A stretch of 64,000 nucleotides of DNA from Xanthomonas arboricola pv. populi (GCF_002939945.1 NZ_MDEB01000001.1:857606-921605); one strand, 5' to 3'; counted from the stretch's first letter, positions 27,857 to 37,805 are shown. A program made the numbers and translations. The notes: generated by a model not told the origin, from the sequence alone.

Positions 27857-27881
27857 TAAAAGGCGCTGCGAGGCGCCTTTT
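27857..27881 (+). terminator. Rho-independent terminator after tdh
   Basis: AAAAGGCGC, loop TGCGA, then GGCGCCTTTT; GC-rich stem followed by a T-run, 22 bases after the tdh stop. Confidence 0.8.
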
Positions 27882-28010
27882 GCATGTCCATCTTCAGAAG
27901 TACAAACGCGGCGAGCAATCCTGATGCGCGCGGAGCACTTCAGGAAACGCATGGTCGGCGAGGATGCAGGCAAAGGCTCACTTGATCGAGGGTGCGATGC
28001 CCTCACCACT

Positions 28011-28080
28011 TGCGGGACACGCCGTGAATCCATCCCTGGAGGCTCGGTGGCGGCATCCATGCCGCCACACGGTCCCGCAA
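28011..28080. repeat. Composite palindromic intergenic element, copy A
   Basis: Outer arms TGCGGGAC and GTCCCGCA enclose ACGCCGTGAATCC, a CTGGAGGCTC segment and an inner palindrome GTGGCGGCATCCATGCCGCCAC. It can fold into a two-level hairpin. The stretch 27882-28533 (about 650 bases) holds only this element, copy B and no supported gene. Confidence 0.7.
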
Positions 28081-28232
28081 CCGGCGAGTGCACCGCACCA
28101 GACAGTTGGTCGGCGCTCGTTCGAAAAGCTGTCTGTCGTGTGGCGTGCATCAGACATGGAGCCGATACTTCATGGTCGAACAAGGCGCATTCAGCACGGC
28201 TCTCCCGTACACACCGACCAACCCGATAGGTC

Positions 28233-28332
28233 CTTGCCCGCCTACCGTCGCGGGACCTTACGCGGCATGGATGCCGCGTAAGCGCTTACAAGGACGTACT
28301 TGCAGCGTGTCCCGCCATGGTGGGCGGGCAAG
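28233..28332. repeat. Composite palindromic intergenic element, copy B (inverted)
   Basis: The core 28250-28315 is a diverged, reversed copy of element A: GCGGGAC arms, the ACGC...TCC segment and an inner palindrome CTTACGCGGCAT GG ATGCCGCGTAAG. The variable parts changed on both sides so that the stems still pair. Extra arms CTTGCCCGCC (28233-28242) and GGCGGGCAAG (28323-28332) lengthen the stem. Confidence 0.7.
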
Positions 28333-28533
28333 GGCCCTGCAGCCAGGCAGCAGATCAGCCGCTCTGCATCTGCAAGTGATCCATCCGCACTTTGCAATCA
28401 CTCAAAGACAAAACAAACGAGATTTGAGTCTTGGGGTCGTTCAACTTCAGGCACCTAGAAGCCCGGGCATCAATTCTTGCCGCCTCATCACTTCACAGCC
28501 AAATCGTCAGAGCCGCTGTTCAGGCGATTGCCC

Positions 28534-29250
28534 TTACGGCCAGGTGACTGTGGCAGTCGCCACCAGGTGGTTCTGCGAATTCTGCCGCCCGAAGCCGAAT
28601 TCCGCCGCCTCGCTGGTGTCGTAATACCCCACGCTCAAGCCCAGCGGACCGAACGCCTTGCCGACATTCACGCCGAAGTCGTTGTAGTCGTGGTCCACCT
28701 GACTCAGCGAGGAGGTATAGACGCTGTGCCCCGCATGCGCCCCGAAGGTGAAGTCGTAGGGCAGCGACCAGTTGGCATCCAGCGCGTAGTAATAGCCATC
28801 GGTGTTGGTGCCGTAGAGATCGTTGGTATAGGCAACGGTGAGGCTATAGGTTTTCAGGAACGTGGTCTTGGTGGTCAGCTCGGCGTAGTTGGACGCGCCC
28901 GCTCCCAGATACTGGTAGCGATTGAGCATGACATCGACATTGAAGTTGGCGCCCAGATCGGTGTTGTAGCCGACAAAGCCATCCACTTCCCAATCCGGAT
29001 CGCCGGCACCGTAGTCGACGTTGGACGTCCAGGTGCCGATGTAAAGGCCGAACGGCGTCGTATAGGTGAGTCCGGCCTGGAAGGCGGGTTCTTCATTGGT
29101 CTGCGAAATGCCACGGAACAGATAGTCGCTGGTGACCGCAAAAGTGCCGCTGAAGGGGGAAACGGGGCCTTGTTCGTCCTGCCCCTGTGCCAACGGCACG
29201 ACACCGAGCAGCAGCAACGACAGACAACACGCGAGCAAGGACGGCTTCAT
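28534..29250 (-). CDS. TorF-family putative porin / outer membrane beta-barrel protein
   Basis: A 238-residue protein with a signal peptide (about 1-24, ending AQGQ) and a series of amphipathic beta strands rich in Tyr and Gly, including SDYLFRGISQT near residue 42, the hallmark of the TIGR02001/TorF family. The protein ends TATVTWP with an aromatic near the C-terminus. ATG at 29250 has AGGAG six bases upstream. The function is unknown; members are thought to form small outer membrane channels. It is adjacent to, but spaced 295 bases from, the sulfate transport operon. Confidence 0.82.
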   Translation of the reverse strand: MKPSLLACCLSLLLLGVVPLAQGQDEQGPVSPFSGTFAVTSDYLFRGISQTNEEPAFQAGLTYTTPFGLYIGTWTSNVDYGAGDPDWEVDGFVGYNTDLGANFNVDVMLNRYQYLGAGASNYAELTTKTTFLKTYSLTVAYTNDLYGTNTDGYYYALDANWSLPYDFTFGAHAGHSVYTSSLSQVDHDYNDFGVNVGKAFGPLGLSVGYYDTSEAAEFGFGRQNSQNHLVATATVTWP

Positions 29251-29435
29251 GGACATCTCCTGAAACGATGGGAGATCGGATTGCGCAAGGCGGGACTGCC
29301 ATGACGTATTAGTCCAACCGTCATTGCAGCGCAACAGACAACTCGCGCTCGCTTGACCTGGCGCACAAGCTTCAGATCCGATGACGCTGGTCGAAGTTTC
29401 TGCCTCATCGACCCGCTGCGTGGAATCTTGATGGG

Positions 29436-29537
29436 CCGGGAGTGGAGATTGGGGATTCGCAACAGCAATGCGCACCGCTGCCGACCGCTAATTCCAATTC
29501 CCTATTCTCGATTCACCATTCTCGGCTGGCGCCAGCC
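29436..29537. repeat. Heptamer repeat blocks and palindrome after cysA
   Basis: G-rich heptamer variants (29436-29460), 30 other bases, then C-rich variants (29490-29523), the same inverted layout as at 8680-8819. A 14-bp palindrome GGCTGGCGCCAGCC follows at 29524-29537, just downstream of the cysA stop on the minus strand. Confidence 0.65.
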
Positions 29538-29545
29538 AGCCCAAG

Positions 29546-30577
29546 TCAGACCGGAAACACGCCGTAATGCCGCGCTACCAGTCGCAGCTGCTGCCCAGGC
29601 TGAAAGCTTCCTGCCGATGCCGGCAGTTCCACTTCCACCTCATTGCCTGTCGGCTCCAACGTTGCGCGCAGACGCAGACGCGCCCCGCTGCGCTGCGACC
29701 AGGCCACCGTGGCCGGCCAACCGGCATCGTCCGGCACCAGATCTTCCGGCCGCACGTAGACCTCTACCGGGCCGGCCGCCAGCGCGGCATTGGCTGCCGG
29801 CAAGGCATGCCCGGCAACCTGGATCTGGCCTTGCGCCAGCACACCGGGAATTCGGTTCACCGCGCCCACGAAGGAATACACGAACGGCGAGGCCGGCTTG
29901 TCGTAGATCATCGCCGGCGTGTCGAGCTGCTCGATGCGGCCACGGTTGAGGATCGCCACCCGGTCGGCCAGCTCCAGCGCTTCTTCCTGGTCGTGGGTGA
30001 CGAACACCGTGGTCAGGCCGGTACGTTCGTGCAGCTCGCGCAGCCAGCGGCGCAGATCGCGGCGCACCTGCGCATCCAGCGCACCGAACGGCTCGTCCAG
30101 CAGCAGCACGCGCGGCTCGATCGCCAACGCACGCGCCAAGGCCACGCGCTGCCGCTGACCGCCGGACAGCTGGGTGGGATAGCGCTGCTCCAGCCCCTGC
30201 AACTGCACCAGTGCCAGCAGTTCCTCCACGCGTGCGCGGATGCGCGCTTCGGCCCAACGCTCGGGACCGCGTCGCACCCGCAGGCCGAAGGCGATGTTCT
30301 CGAACACGTCCATATGCTTGAACAGTGCGTAATGCTGGAACACGAAACCGACCCGGCGCGACTGCACGCTCATGCGGGTGGCATCTTCGTCGCCGAACAG
30401 CACCTGCCCGCCATCGGCATGCTCCAGCCCGGCCATGATCCGCAGCAAGGTGGTCTTGCCCGAACCGGACGGCCCCAGCAAGGCCAGCAGCTCGCCCTGA
30501 CGCACGTCCAGGCTGATGTCGTCCAGCGCGGTGAAGGTGTCGAACTGCTTGCGCAGGCGGTGGATGCGGATGCCCAT
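29546..30577 (-). CDS. cysA: Sulfate/thiosulfate ABC transporter ATP-binding protein
   Basis: A 343-residue ATPase. Walker [10 protein letters not shown] is near residue 36, the signature LSGGQRQR near 138, Walker [13 protein letters not shown] next, and the H-loop VTHDQEEA near 190. The C-terminal 100 residues form a TOBE regulatory domain. ATG at 30577 has GAGG five bases upstream. It powers sulfate import with CysT and CysW and is the last gene of the minus-strand operon sbp-cysT-cysW-cysA. Confidence 0.93.
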   Translation of the reverse strand: MGIRIHRLRKQFDTFTALDDISLDVRQGELLALLGPSGSGKTTLLRIMAGLEHADGGQVLFGDEDATRMSVQSRRVGFVFQHYALFKHMDVFENIAFGLRVRRGPERWAEARIRARVEELLALVQLQGLEQRYPTQLSGGQRQRVALARALAIEPRVLLLDEPFGALDAQVRRDLRRWLRELHERTGLTTVFVTHDQEEALELADRVAILNRGRIEQLDTPAMIYDKPASPFVYSFVGAVNRIPGVLAQGQIQVAGHALPAANAALAAGPVEVYVRPEDLVPDDAGWPATVAWSQRSGARLRLRATLEPTGNEVEVELPASAGSFQPGQQLRLVARHYGVFPV

Positions 30578-30584
30578 GTTCACC

Positions 30585-31538
30585 TCAATGTCGGTGGTTG
30601 GCGGCGAGCGAATCGCCGTGCCGCCATTCCAGATACGTCTTCAGCGCCAGCGTCAGCAGCGCGGTCAATGCCAGCAACGAGGCACACGCAAACGCGGCGC
30701 TGTAGGCGTATTCGTTGTAGAGAATTTCCACATGCAAGGGCAGCGTGTTGGTGCGCCCACGGATATGCCCGGACACCACCGAGACCGCGCCGAACTCGCC
30801 CATCGCGCGCGCCGCGCACAGCAACACGCCATACATCAGGCCCCAGCGGATATTGGGCAGGGTCACCCGCCAGAACATCTGCCAGCCGGTCGCGCCCAGG
30901 CTCAATGCGGCCAGTTCCTCATCGCTGCCCTGCTGCTCCATCAGCGGCATCAACTCGCGCGCGATGAACGGGAAAGTGACGAAGGTCGTCGCCAGCACGA
31001 TCCCGGGCAATGCAAACACGATGCGCGGCAGCTGGATCAGCACCTCGCCAAGAAACGGCAACTGCAGCTGCCAGCCTTCGTCGATCAGCGGCCATGCCCA
31101 GCCGCTGCGGCCGAAGATCAGCACGAAGATCAGACCCGCCACCACCGGCGACACCGAGAACGGCAGGTCGATCAGGCTGATCAGCAAGCGCTTGCCGGGG
31201 AATTGGTGCTTGCTGACGGCCCACGCCGCCGCCACGCCGAATACCAGATTCAGCGGCAGCACGATGGCAGTGACGATCAGGGTCAGCTTGATCGCCGATA
31301 ACGCATCCGGGTCGACGATCGCATGCACGAAGGTGTCCCAGCCGCCGCGCAGCGCCTCGGCGAACACCAGTATCAGCGGTAGCAGCAAAAACGCCAGCAG
31401 GAACAGCAGCGCACCCAGAATCATCAACCACTGCACCCAACGCGGCTCGTTGGTGGCCGAGTCGGTGATACGGCGCGCCTGTTCGGTCATCTGGCGGGTC
31501 TGCAACATGGCGGGCTGCGGCGAAACAGCATCGGTCAT
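30585..31538 (-). CDS. cysW: Sulfate ABC transporter permease CysW
   Basis: A 317-residue inner membrane permease with six predicted helices and the EAA loop [17 protein letters not shown] at about residue 210-226. A 38-residue hydrophilic N-terminal extension precedes helix 1. The start overlaps the stop of cysT by four bases and the stop is seven bases before cysA, so the three are tightly coupled. Confidence 0.93.
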   Translation of the reverse strand: MTDAVSPQPAMLQTRQMTEQARRITDSATNEPRWVQWLMILGALLFLLAFLLLPLILVFAEALRGGWDTFVHAIVDPDALSAIKLTLIVTAIVLPLNLVFGVAAAWAVSKHQFPGKRLLISLIDLPFSVSPVVAGLIFVLIFGRSGWAWPLIDEGWQLQLPFLGEVLIQLPRIVFALPGIVLATTFVTFPFIARELMPLMEQQGSDEELAALSLGATGWQMFWRVTLPNIRWGLMYGVLLCAARAMGEFGAVSVVSGHIRGRTNTLPLHVEILYNEYAYSAAFACASLLALTALLTLALKTYLEWRHGDSLAANHRH

Positions 31539-32395
31539 GCAGTCCTCCGTTGATAGCGCAGCAGGCGTGCCTGCAGCGTATTGACCACCAGCAGGATCAC
31601 GAACGACAGCAGCAGCATCGCCGCGGCAATCGCGGTGGCGCCGGCGTAGTCGAATTCCTCCAGCCGGATGGTGATCAGCAGCGGTGCGATCTCGGTGGAA
31701 TTGGGCAGGTTGCCGGCGATGAAGATCACCGAACCGTACTCACCCACGCCGCGCGCGAATGCCAGCGCGAACCCGGTCAGTACCGCCGGCCAAAGTCCCG
31801 GCAGCACCACCCGCCACACCGTCTGCCAGCGCGATGCACCCAGCGTGGCGGCGGCCGCTTCCAGCTCGCGCTCGCTCTCGGCCAGCACCGGCTGCACCAC
31901 CCGCACCACGAACGGCAACCCCACGAACACCAGCGCCAGCACGATACCCAGCTGGGTGTAGGCCACCTTGATGCCGACCGCTTCCAGCCAGCGTCCGACC
32001 CAACCGTTGCCGCCGTACAACGCGGTCAGCGCGATGCCGGCCACCGCGGTCGGCAACGCGAACGGCAAGTCGATCACCGCATCGAACAGGCGCTTGCCCG
32101 GGAAGTTGTAGCGCACGAACACCCAGGCCACCCAGGTTCCCATCACCGCATTGAAGGCGCCGGCCGCAAACGCGGTGCCGAAACTCACCCGCAGCGCCGA
32201 CAGCACCCGCGGCTCGCTCCAGACCCGCCACAGGCCGTCCCAGCCCAACCCGCTGGTTTTGATGAAGATGCCCAGCAGCGGGATCAGCACGATCAATCCC
32301 AGCCAGGTCAGCGTGATTCCAAGACTCAAGCCCAGCCCCGGCATCACGCGTCGGCGCGGTGACGGCGCTGGGTGGGGTGCAACCGACATCTGCAT
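31535..32395 (-). CDS. cysT: Sulfate ABC transporter permease CysT
   Basis: A 286-residue permease with six helices. Landmarks are [16 protein letters not shown] near the middle and the EAA loop [18 protein letters not shown] (about 185-203). It pairs with CysW to form the sulfate channel. ATG at 32395 or 32389 is possible. It follows sbp by only three bases. Confidence 0.93.
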   Translation of the reverse strand: MQMSVAPHPAPSPRRRVMPGLGLSLGITLTWLGLIVLIPLLGIFIKTSGLGWDGLWRVWSEPRVLSALRVSFGTAFAAGAFNAVMGTWVAWVFVRYNFPGKRLFDAVIDLPFALPTAVAGIALTALYGGNGWVGRWLEAVGIKVAYTQLGIVLALVFVGLPFVVRVVQPVLAESERELEAAAATLGASRWQTVWRVVLPGLWPAVLTGFALAFARGVGEYGSVIFIAGNLPNSTEIAPLLITIRLEEFDYAGATAIAAAMLLLSFVILLVVNTLQARLLRYQRRTA

Positions 32396-32398
32396 CGC

Positions 32399-33418
32399 CT
32401 ACTTTGCTGCCTGGATCTGATCGAACACACCACCGTCGGCGAAGTGTTCCTGCTGCGCCTTGTCCCACGACCCGAACGCTTCCTGGATGGTCACCAGCTT
32501 GATGTCCTGGAACCGCGCCAGATCGGCAGGGTCGGCAAATTCCGGATGGCGCGGGCGATAGAAATGCTTGGCCGCCAGCTTCTGCCCTTCCGGCGCATAC
32601 AGGTAACGCAGATAGGCCTCGGCCACCTCGCGGGTGCCGTGCTTGTCGACGTTCTTGTCGACCAGCGCCACCGACGGCTCGGCCAGGATCGACAGCTTCG
32701 GCACCACGATCTCGAACTTGTCCTTGCCCAGCTCCTCGCGCGCCAGCAGCGCCTCGTTCTCCCAGGCCAGCAGCACATCGCCGATACCACGTTGCACGAA
32801 CGTGGTGGTGGCGCCGCGCGCACCGGTATCCAGCACCGGCACATTGCGGAACAGCGCCTGCATGTAGCGCACGATGCGCTCGCGGTCGCCCTTGAAGATG
32901 TGGTCGGCGTAGGCCCAGGCAGCCAGATAGTTCCAGCGCGCGCCACCGGAGGTCTTGGGGTTGGGCGTCACCACCGCCACGCCCGAGCGCAGCAGGTCCG
33001 GCCAATCGTGGATGTTCTTCGGGTTGCCCTTGCGCACCAGGAACACGATCGTCGAGGTGTACGGCGCGCTGTTGTCGGGCAGGCGCTTTTCCCAGTCGCT
33101 GTCGATCAGCTTGGCCTTTTCGGCGATCGCATCGACGTCGTAGGCCAGCGCCAGCGTGACCACATCGGCCTCGATGCCGTCGATCACCGCGCGCGCCTGT
33201 TTGCCGGAGCCGCCGTGCGAGGTCTCCACCGTCACGGTGTCCTGCGGATGCTGCTGCTTCCACTGCGCGGCAAAGGCGCTGTTGTAGTCGCGGTAGAACT
33301 CGCGGGTGGGGTCGTAACTGACATTGAGCAGGCCGATGTCGCGCGCGCCCGCCTGGCCGGCCAGGACCAGCAGGCTGCACAACACGGTCGATACAAAACG
33401 GAAGCGGGGGTGGGTCAC
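32399..33418 (-). CDS. sbp: Periplasmic sulfate-binding protein
   Basis: A 339-residue solute-binding protein with a signal peptide ending near AGARD. Family motifs include [11 protein letters not shown] at the mature N-terminus, [28 protein letters not shown] and a LAWENEA stretch, all typical of sulfate/thiosulfate binders. The start is GTG at 33418, with GGAG six bases upstream; the reading from 33502 has no ribosome site and would bury the signal peptide. First gene of the sulfate operon; its promoter region is shared with divergent kbl. Confidence 0.92.
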   Translation of the reverse strand: MTHPRFRFVSTVLCSLLVLAGQAGARDIGLLNVSYDPTREFYRDYNSAFAAQWKQQHPQDTVTVETSHGGSGKQARAVIDGIEADVVTLALAYDVDAIAEKAKLIDSDWEKRLPDNSAPYTSTIVFLVRKGNPKNIHDWPDLLRSGVAVVTPNPKTSGGARWNYLAAWAYADHIFKGDRERIVRYMQALFRNVPVLDTGARGATTTFVQRGIGDVLLAWENEALLAREELGKDKFEIVVPKLSILAEPSVALVDKNVDKHGTREVAEAYLRYLYAPEGQKLAAKHFYRPRHPEFADPADLARFQDIKLVTIQEAFGSWDKAQQEHFADGGVFDQIQAAK

Positions 33419-33513
33419 AGCAATCTCCAAACCGTTGGGGCGCAGCTGAACAGCAAGCATGCCATGCTGCGCAGCGGCACGCAGGCGGTGAAATGACATC
33501 AAGGCCGCGCCTT

Positions 33514-33543
33514 ATGCCGATTTTGCATGACGTAGTGGTATGC
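33514..33543. promoter_or_regulatory. Candidate LysR-type (CysB) operator between sbp and kbl
   Basis: GCAT (33525-33528), 11 bases, ATGC (33540-33543) forms the T-N11-A palindrome bound by LysR-type regulators. A further ATGC half-site lies at 33514-33517. CysB, the LysR-type activator of sulfate uptake, is the obvious candidate given the gene served, but the link is inference. Confidence 0.45.
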
Positions 33544-33588
33544 CACCGTGATCGTTAAAATCATGCGTCTCCTGCCACTGCGATCGCC

Positions 33589-34797
33589 ATGACCAACGCT
33601 CCCGCCGCGCTGACCGCCCATTACGCCGCCGAACTGGACACCATCCAGGCCCAGGGCTTGTTCAAGTCCGAGCGCATCATCACCGGCCCGCAGTCGGCCC
33701 GGATCACCCTGGCCGATGGCCGCAGCGTACTCAACTTCTGCGCCAACAACTATCTGGGCCTGGCCGACCACCCGGACATCATCCAGGCCGCCAAGGACGC
33801 GCTGGACACGCATGGCTTCGGCATGGCCTCGGTGCGCTTCATCTGCGGCACCCAGGATCTGCACAAGCAGCTCGAGCGCACCATCGCCGATTTCTTCGGC
33901 ACCGAGGACACCATCCTCTACGCGGCCTGTTTCGATGCCAACGGCGGCCTGTTCGAACCGCTGCTCGGCGAAGCGGACGCGATCATTTCCGACGCGCTCA
34001 ACCACGCCTCCATCATCGACGGCGTGCGCCTGTGCAAGGCCAAGCGCTTCCGCTACGCCAACTGCGACATGGCCGATCTGGAAGCGCAGTTGCAGGCCGC
34101 CGATGCGGCCGGCTGCAAGACCAAGCTGATCACCAGCGACGGCGTGTTCTCGATGGACGGCTTCATCGCCCCGCTGGACGAGATCACCGCCCTCGCCCGC
34201 AAATACAACGCGCTGGTGCACATCGACGAATGCCATGCCACCGGCTTTCTCGGCGCCACCGGCCGCGGCTCGGCCGAGGTCAAGGGCGTGCTGGACCGGA
34301 TCGACATCATCACCGGCACGCTGGGCAAGGCGATGGGCGGTGCACTGGGCGGCTTCACCACCGCCAGGCGCGAAGTCATCGAACTGCTGCGCCAGCGCTC
34401 GCGCCCGTATCTGTTCTCCAACTCGCTGCCGCCGCATGTGGTGGCAGCCGGCATCAAGGCCTTCGAGATGCTGGAAGCCGCCGGCGAGCTGCGCACGCAA
34501 CTGGTCGACAACACCCGCTACTTCCGCGAGCGCATGACCGCCGCCGGCTTCGACCTCAAGCCCGGCGTGCACCCGATCAGCCCGGTGATGCTCTACGACG
34601 CACCGCTGGCGCAAACATTTGCCGAGCGTCTGCTGGAAGAAGGCATCTACGCGATTGGCTTCTTCTTCCCGGTGGTGCCCAAGGGGCAGGCGCGCATCCG
34701 CACCCAGATCAGCGCCGCGCACACCCGCGCGCAGCTGGATCAGGCGATCGACGCGTTCATCAAGATCGGCCGCGAACTCGACGTCATCAAGCACTGA
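33589..34797 (+). CDS. kbl: Glycine C-acetyltransferase (2-amino-3-ketobutyrate CoA ligase)
   Basis: A 402-residue PLP enzyme of the alpha-oxoamine synthase family. K247 in [10 protein letters not shown] is the Schiff-base lysine; the [12 protein letters not shown] motif and NNYLGL near the N-terminus are present. It converts the Tdh product plus CoA to glycine and acetyl-CoA. The HNH gene begins inside its stop codon (TGATG). Confidence 0.95.
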   Translation: MTNAPAALTAHYAAELDTIQAQGLFKSERIITGPQSARITLADGRSVLNFCANNYLGLADHPDIIQAAKDALDTHGFGMASVRFICGTQDLHKQLERTIADFFGTEDTILYAACFDANGGLFEPLLGEADAIISDALNHASIIDGVRLCKAKRFRYANCDMADLEAQLQAADAAGCKTKLITSDGVFSMDGFIAPLDEITALARKYNALVHIDECHATGFLGATGRGSAEVKGVLDRIDIITGTLGKAMGGALGGFTTARREVIELLRQRSRPYLFSNSLPPHVVAAGIKAFEMLEAAGELRTQLVDNTRYFRERMTAAGFDLKPGVHPISPVMLYDAPLAQTFAERLLEEGIYAIGFFFPVVPKGQARIRTQISAAHTRAQLDQAIDAFIKIGRELDVIKH

Positions 34798-35186
34798 TGC
34801 GCACGGTACTGCGCCAACGGCTGCTGCTGGCGGCGCAGACCGATACCCACGCGCAACTGCTGGACGGCAACTGGGAAACCCGTTGCCTGCATTGCCGTCG
34901 GCGCCTGCAGCTGCGCGCCGATGGCGAACCGCTCGGGCACACCACGCTGGAACACGTGGTACCGCAGGCCTGGTTTGGCCGTCGCGCGGCGGCAGCGCTG
35001 TGCGCGCTGGTCGGCGACGATGCCAATGCAGCGCGTAATCTCGCCCTGGCCTGTGCCAGCTGCAACCACGCCAAGGGCCGTCGTCACGATGCCAACGGTG
35101 CCGGCGACGCCCGCGCCGTCGAGGTGGTCAGCGCCTTGCTCAGCGCGCGCCTGGCGCGTTGGCGGGAGCCGAGGTCAGCGCGCTGA
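34797..35186 (+). CDS. HNH endonuclease family protein
   Basis: A 129-residue protein with a CLHC zinc pair (about residue 26), LEHVVPQAW (the H of the metal centre), and NLALACASCNHAKG, which supplies the second Cys pair and the final Asn-His. This is a compact HNH/McrA-type nuclease fold with a structural zinc. Its ATG overlaps the kbl stop (TGATG), so translation is coupled to kbl. Its last 47 bases overlap the convergent pseudouridine synthase gene. The role is unknown; no restriction or toxin partner is adjacent. Confidence 0.8.
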   Translation: MRTVLRQRLLLAAQTDTHAQLLDGNWETRCLHCRRRLQLRADGEPLGHTTLEHVVPQAWFGRRAAAALCALVGDDANAARNLALACASCNHAKGRRHDANGAGDARAVEVVSALLSARLARWREPRSAR

Positions 35187-35982
35187 CTTCCTCCGGACTG
35201 AGCATCCGCCACGCCCCCTTGCCCAACTCGCCCATGGCCAGCGAGCCGATCGCCACCCGCACCAGCCGCAGCACACCGATCTCCACCGCCGCCAACAGAC
35301 GACGGATCTGCCGATTGCGGCCTTCGTCCAGCACGATCTCCAGCCACGCATTGCGCTCGCCTTCGCGCAGCATGACGACCCGCTTGGCGCGCAGCAGCAC
35401 GCCCTCGCTCTCCGGATCGGGATCGACCACGCCGGCCTGCAGCTGCGCCAGTTGCGCAGCGCTCGGGCGGCAATCGATCTGCACGTGGTAGGTCTTGTCA
35501 GGACCGGTCGCCGGGTCGGTCACCGCCGCTGCCCACTGCGGGTCGTTACTGAAGAGCAGCAGGCCCTCACTGGCCTTGTCCAATCGCCCGACAGGGGCGA
35601 TCCACGGCAGGCCGGCGTCATCGAAGCAGCGATACACCGTGTCCCTGCCCTGCTCGTCGCGCACGCTGGTGACCACGCCGCGCGGCTTGTTGAGCATCAG
35701 GTAGCAGCGCGCCGGCCCGGTCAACGGCTGCCCGTCGACGCGAATGATGGACTGCTGGTCGGCACGGACCGGATAGGCGGGATCGCGCACCACGCGTGCG
35801 GCCACGCTGACCCGTCCTGCGGCGATCCAGCGCGCCGCTTCGGTGCGCGAACACACGCCCAGTTTGGACAGCACGCGCGCCAGCCCATGGCGCGGCGCGG
35901 CGGTCGTACCGGAGGCGCGCGACGCGCCCGCCGGAACACGCTTGCGCTGCCGGGACGTCGCCGGCGCAGGCCGCCGGATCAT
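35140..35982 (-). CDS. RsuA/RluB-family pseudouridine synthase
   Basis: A 280-residue RNA modification enzyme. After a basic N-terminal tail comes an S4 RNA-binding domain (about 32-90), then the catalytic domain with D135 in PVGRLDKASEG and the family motif GRNRQIRRLL. It isomerises uridine in rRNA or tRNA; which position cannot be told from the sequence. ATG at 35982 follows CGGGACGGC; upstream codons in this frame lie inside another reading frame. The convergent overlap of 47 bases with the HNH gene is unusual. Confidence 0.88.
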   Translation of the reverse strand: MIRRPAPATSRQRKRVPAGASRASGTTAAPRHGLARVLSKLGVCSRTEAARWIAAGRVSVAARVVRDPAYPVRADQQSIIRVDGQPLTGPARCYLMLNKPRGVVTSVRDEQGRDTVYRCFDDAGLPWIAPVGRLDKASEGLLLFSNDPQWAAAVTDPATGPDKTYHVQIDCRPSAAQLAQLQAGVVDPDPESEGVLLRAKRVVMLREGERNAWLEIVLDEGRNRQIRRLLAAVEIGVLRLVRVAIGSLAMGELGKGAWRMLSPEEVSALTSAPANAPGAR

Positions 35983-36001
35983 GCCGTCCCGACCGCGCCG
36001 C

Positions 36002-36517
36002 TTACTTGTTTTCGACCGACTTGGCGTCGGCCGGGGGCGTTGCGGTTGCCGCAGCAGCCGGGGCCGGCGCAGCGACCGGACGCGCCTTGACCACGCGCAC
36101 ACCGCGCGCCTTCATCCAGGCATCGAATTCTTCGGCGGTCATGCGCTTGCCGTTCTGGCTCATGTCAAAGCGCCACGGCGTGTTGTCGAACGCGGTGGTG
36201 GCCTTGTAGGCGGCCGGATCGTTCGGATTGACGGTGCCGCCGGGCGGAATGACCTTGGCCAGGTCCTGGCAGCCTTCCACGCGCAGACGCAGCAACACAC
36301 GGTCCACCGACTGCTCGGTGGTGTAGGGCTGTGCCAGCACGCCGGTGGGCATGCCCAGCTGCACGCTACGGGTGTAGAACTCGGCAGCCGCCGGCGCAAT
36401 GACGGTGGCGGGCAACGGCAGCGGCTGGGACACCGTGCTGCCGGCGCAGTTCGGAGCGGCGTAGGCAGCGGGAATCAAGGCGAGACAGAGCAATCCTGCC
36501 GTAGCGGTACGCAGCAT
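36002..36517 (-). CDS. Secreted protein of unknown function
   Basis: A 171-residue protein with a clear signal peptide (about 1-20, AYAAP). The mature part has two cysteines (in PNCAG and EGCQD) likely to be disulfide bonded, and ends in a Pro/Ala-rich low-complexity tail of about 30 residues. I recognise no family. GGAAG precedes ATG at 36517. It lies 20 bases upstream of the pseudouridine synthase gene on the same strand. Confidence 0.75.
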   Translation of the reverse strand: MLRTATAGLLCLALIPAAYAAPNCAGSTVSQPLPLPATVIAPAAAEFYTRSVQLGMPTGVLAQPYTTEQSVDRVLLRLRVEGCQDLAKVIPPGGTVNPNDPAAYKATTAFDNTPWRFDMSQNGKRMTAEEFDAWMKARGVRVVKARPVAAPAPAAAATATPPADAKSVENK

Positions 36518-36659
36518 CGGGTTCTTCCAATTATGAGTGTGGTGTTGACGCGGCGAGTGTAGGCAGCGATGAACGCCGTTTCAACCGGAACCGTGCCCGG
36601 ATGGCAACACAGACAGGATTTGCACCCAGAAGGCGCAGGTTTCCGGTTCCCACAAAGAC

Positions 36660-36684
36660 AAAACCCGGCGCAAGGCCGGGTTTT
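36660..36684. terminator. Bidirectional terminator between ompA-like and secreted-protein genes
   Basis: Perfect inverted repeat AAAACCCGGC GCAAG GCCGGGTTTT, with A-run and T-run on both sides. It lies 24 bases after the OmpA-family stop on the minus strand. Confidence 0.9.
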
Positions 36685-36707
36685 GTATGCAACAGCTAGC
36701 GGTCCAA

Positions 36708-37805
36708 TTAGTTCTGGACGTTCAGCTCGGTACGCCGGTTCTTCGCACGGCCTTCCGGATTGTCGGAACCATCCGGGTTGGCGTTCGGAGCAATCGGACG
36801 GCTCTCGCCGTAGCCGATCGGACCAACCAGACGCGACGCATCAACGCCGTTCTTGGTCAGGTAGTCGTACACGGTGGTCGCACGACGCTCGGACAGCTTC
36901 TGGTTGTACGCGTCGGTACCCTTCGAGTCGGTGTGACCAGCAACCTCGACCTTCAGGTCGGGGTAACGCTTCAGGATCTCGGTCGCTTCGCTCAGGATCG
37001 AGACGGCGTCCGGACGCAGGGTCGACTTGTTGAAGTCGAAGTTCACGCCCTTCAGATCGATCGACACAGGAACCGGGCAACCGTCCGGACCGATGGTCTG
37101 GCCAGGCTGCGAAGCCGGGCACTTGTCGTCGCAGTTGTTGACGCCGTCACCGTCGTCATCCAGGTCTGCGCAGCTCGGGGCAACCGGAGCCGGAGCCGGC
37201 GGCGGAGCGGTCGACGGAGCCGGTCCCAACGGGATCACGACGCCGACCGACGCCAGCACGTCGCCGAACCAGTCTTCCTGCGGAGCAGCAACGCTCTGGT
37301 CGTTGAAGTCAGCGCGGTAGGCCAACTCGGCACGCACGGCGACGCGCTTGTCGAAGGTGGTCTGCAGACCGACACCAGCCTTGGCGGCAAAGTTGCCGTC
37401 CTTCTGCTGGCCCGGCGAAACCGGGTTCGGGGTGGCGTCGAACTCTTCTTCCGAACGCTGGTAGCCCAGACCAAACAGCAGGTAGGGGTTCCAGCCGCGG
37501 CCTTCCTGGATGAAGTGGCGACGCAGGTCGAACGAGATGCCGTACTGGCTCCAGTTCTGGTCCTGGTTGGCATCGAAGTTCGGGTTCTGATAGTTCAGCT
37601 CGCCGTCGATCGACCAGTTCGGGCTAACGAACTTGCCCAGACCCAGGGTGACGAACGGGGCATCATTGGTCAGACGATCGCTGTCCTGGAAGTTGAAGCC
37701 AGCGCTACCGGTCAGGTACCAACGGTCATCGAACTCCTGCGCGGAAGCAGCCTGGGCAACCGCCAGACCGCCGAGCAACGCGGCAGTGAGAATTTTCTTG
37801 TTCAT
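36708..37805 (-). CDS. OmpA-family outer membrane protein with calcium-binding-type linker
   Basis: A 365-residue protein: signal peptide (about 1-22, ASAQ), eight-stranded OmpA-type barrel (about 25-190), a Pro/Ala hinge, a thrombospondin type 3-like linker with DLDDDGDGV and two cysteine pairs (about 205-245), and a C-terminal peptidoglycan-binding OmpA domain (about 250-365; NFDFNKSTL, GHTDSKGTDAYN, RRTELNV). It anchors the outer membrane to the cell wall. ATG at 37805 has AAGGAG ten bases upstream. It is probably highly expressed and is followed by a strong terminator. Confidence 0.92.
   Translation of the reverse strand: MNKKILTAALLGGLAVAQAASAQEFDDRWYLTGSAGFNFQDSDRLTNDAPFVTLGLGKFVSPNWSIDGELNYQNPNFDANQDQNWSQYGISFDLRRHFIQEGRGWNPYLLFGLGYQRSEEEFDATPNPVSPGQQKDGNFAAKAGVGLQTTFDKRVAVRAELAYRADFNDQSVAAPQEDWFGDVLASVGVVIPLGPAPSTAPPPAPAPVAPSCADLDDDGDGVNNCDDKCPASQPGQTIGPDGCPVPVSIDLKGVNFDFNKSTLRPDAVSILSEATEILKRYPDLKVEVAGHTDSKGTDAYNQKLSERRATTVYDYLTKNGVDASRLVGPIGYGESRPIAPNANPDGSDNPEGRAKNRRTELNVQN

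Noticed and set aside
27843..28533. Open frames between tdh and the TorF-like gene
   Set aside because: They cross the palindromic elements, have no ribosome sites and no family resemblance.
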